Assembly (NCBI GenBank): GCA_002452615.1
Contig: DKES01000021.1
Span: 1 to 59,692 of the forward strand
Length of the DNA stretch: 59,692 bases
Direction of reading: 5' to 3'
Source: Patescibacteria group bacterium UBA6816
Lineage (GTDB): Bacteria; Patescibacteriota; Patescibacteriia; UBA2591; UBA6264
The notes below the pieces were generated by a model. It was given only the letters and a program-made list of their open reading frames with translations. It was not told the DNA's origin and searched no databases. Each line of letters starts with the position of its first letter. Position 1 is the first letter of the stretch. Made by a program: the position numbers and the translations under genes. Below, in pieces: positions 58,919 to 59,692 of the stretch.

Positions 58919-58943
58919 AAAAATCGCTTGTTTAGCGATTTTT
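58919..58943. terminator. Hairpin terminator upstream of the arsR promoter
   Basis: AAAAATCGCT (58919-58928) and AGCGATTTTT (58934-58943) pair, with T runs on the plus strand. It would end rightward transcripts or insulate the ars-like operon. Confidence 0.65.
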
Positions 58944-59009
58944 GTTCTTTATTTAATTGTTATATCTACGTACAGATTAACAATAGATTAATATATTCGG
59001 TCTGTAAAA

Positions 59010-59079
59010 TTCTGATTTATGGCATGAACCAGAATAAATTCGGTTCACGGCATAAATCAGAACTTCGTTCTGATTTATG
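59010..59079. repeat. Three-armed inverted repeat (TTCTGATTTATG type)
   Basis: Arm 1 (59010-59030) pairs with arm 2 (59042-59062) at 19 of 21 positions around an 11-base loop. Arm 2 (59051-59063) also pairs perfectly with arm 3 (59067-59079, 13 bp). The two hairpins exclude each other. The rest of the 58944-59274 gap shows no convincing gene. Confidence 0.75.
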
Positions 59080-59274
59080 GCTCCGCATCGTGGACGACGT
59101 TAGAACTATATTTCAGCAGTCAGATGAGTATATTTATATTCCTGATTTAAAATAAAAGGTACCTGACACCTTTTTTTATTTTTTTCTTTACTAAGAATTA
59201 AAATTTATAAGAACCTACTCACTTCGTTCGCAGAACCTTGAAATTAAATATTATCGTATAAATATTAAAGTAAT

Positions 59275-59511
59275 TTATTTATAAATTTTTTCACTTCTTC
59301 TCTCTATGGATAAAATCATAATCCTCTCTTGTTTCAAATAATAAATTATTCTTATCTTTCCTTTTCTTACTCTAAAAATATTATTTTTACTTTTAAGTTT
59401 TTTAACGTCTAAATTTTTAAAATCTTTATTTTTAATTTTAACTAAAATATCCCTAACTACTTTTTTTTCTTTTCTATCTAATTTCTGTAGAGATTTAGTG
59501 ATTTTATCCAT
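59275..59511 (-). CDS. RelE/ParE-family toxin
   Basis: The 78-residue protein has the small RelE/ParE plan: helices (MDKITKSLQKLDRKEKKVVRDILVK is the first 25 residues), then NIFRVRKGKIRII and YYLKQERIMILSIERRSEKIY strands. The Arg-rich strand is typical of ribosome-dependent or gyrase-acting toxins; which type is unclear. The partner antitoxin gene ends 2 bases upstream. Confidence 0.8.
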   Translation of the reverse strand: MDKITKSLQKLDRKEKKVVRDILVKIKNKDFKNLDVKKLKSKNNIFRVRKGKIRIIYYLKQERIMILSIERRSEKIYK

Positions 59512-59513
59512 AA

Positions 59514-59692
59514 TTACAGCCTTAAAAGAAGGTCGTCAATATCAATTCCACCCTTTTTAATTTTTGTAAAATCAATTACTGATTCCCATATTTCATTTTC
59601 TTGAATGGGACTTATTTTAAATAAAGGCTTGGAACGTTTAACAACAATAAAAGACTTTCCTTCTTTAACTTTTTCAGAATATTCTGACATTT
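59514..59692 (-). CDS. Phd/YefM-type antitoxin, N-terminus outside the window
   Basis: The frame is open to the window edge. The visible 58 residues start MSEYSEKVKEGKSFIVVKRS, then KPLFKISP, which matches the second half of the Phd/YefM DNA-binding fold (usual pattern: a short N-terminal segment, then SExxxxVxxGxxFxVxxxxxPxxxL). The Met at 59690 may be internal, so the true start is probably beyond 59692. The C-terminus (GGIDIDDLLLRL) would neutralise the RelE-like toxin, whose gene starts 2 bases later. Confidence 0.75.
   Translation of the reverse strand, partial: MSEYSEKVKEGKSFIVVKRSKPLFKISPIQENEIWESVIDFTKIKKGGIDIDDLLLRL

Noticed and set aside
58928..59155. 75-codon rightward frame after the arsR promoter
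   Set aside because: It reads through the terminator and the three-armed hairpin; no ribosome site or recognisable domain.

Overview
The window is AT-rich, densely packed bacterial DNA with lysine- and isoleucine-rich proteins, few Shine-Dalgarno sequences, reduced-length enzymes and only one tRNA gene. The gene set (MraZ-led cell-wall cluster, PduL/AckA acetate production, 2-oxoacid:ferredoxin oxidoreductase, Elp3, lone TrpB, GerMN and PsbP-like surface proteins) looks like a Candidate Phyla Radiation (Patescibacteria, Parcubacteria-like) genome fragment. That placement is an inference from gene content; no rRNA is present to prove it.

Layout. 1-1342: three leftward genes (receiver-like fragment, unknown small protein, membrane protein). 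1549-7184: rightward run of glyA, folD, secG, an anchored peptide-binding protein, tRNA-Leu(CAG), uppS and a short-chain dehydrogenase. 7192-11055: phosphohexomutase and a Trm9-like methyltransferase facing away from an Elp3-type radical SAM/acetyltransferase. 11238-16156: division and cell-wall cluster murF-ftsI-ftsL-rsmH-mraZ (transcribed leftward), driven by a clear promoter carrying 10-bp-phased MraZ-type boxes. 16254-24252: envelope proteins, YchF, acetate kinase, amino-acid permease, RmuC. 24435-26256: an AbiE toxin-antitoxin pair bounded by near-identical 25-bp repeats. 26350-34307: glycosyltransferase and membrane genes, HIT protein, PduL, PfkB kinase. 34313-38706: small zinc-ribbon and HNH-like genes, pheT, pheS. 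39203-39733: two interleaved arrays of short palindromes. 39781-50608: UvrD/nuclease fusion, TatD, cytidine deaminase, two related lipoproteins, TrpB, 2-oxoacid:ferredoxin oxidoreductase, MetRS.

50817-59692 looks like an accessory region: a YdcF-like protein, two type II toxin-antitoxin pairs, a Fic protein behind an iterated operator, several dispersed palindromes, and a five-gene redox/efflux operon (ArsR-type regulator, CPNC thioredoxin, UPF0718/ArsP permease, CxxC lipoprotein of ArsF type, CcdA-like ArsG-type membrane protein). Two copies of the same operator control this operon, one before arsR and one before the permease.

Working together: oxoacid:ferredoxin oxidoreductase, PduL and AckA would turn an oxoacid such as pyruvate into acetyl-CoA, acetyl phosphate and acetate plus ATP. 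GlyA and FolD handle one-carbon units. Elp3 and the Trm9-like enzyme could make a methyl-ester-type wobble-uridine modification, known mainly from eukaryotes. The most interesting leads are the Elp3/Trm9 pair, the ars-like redox operon with twin operators, the repeat-bounded AbiE module and the MraZ box array.
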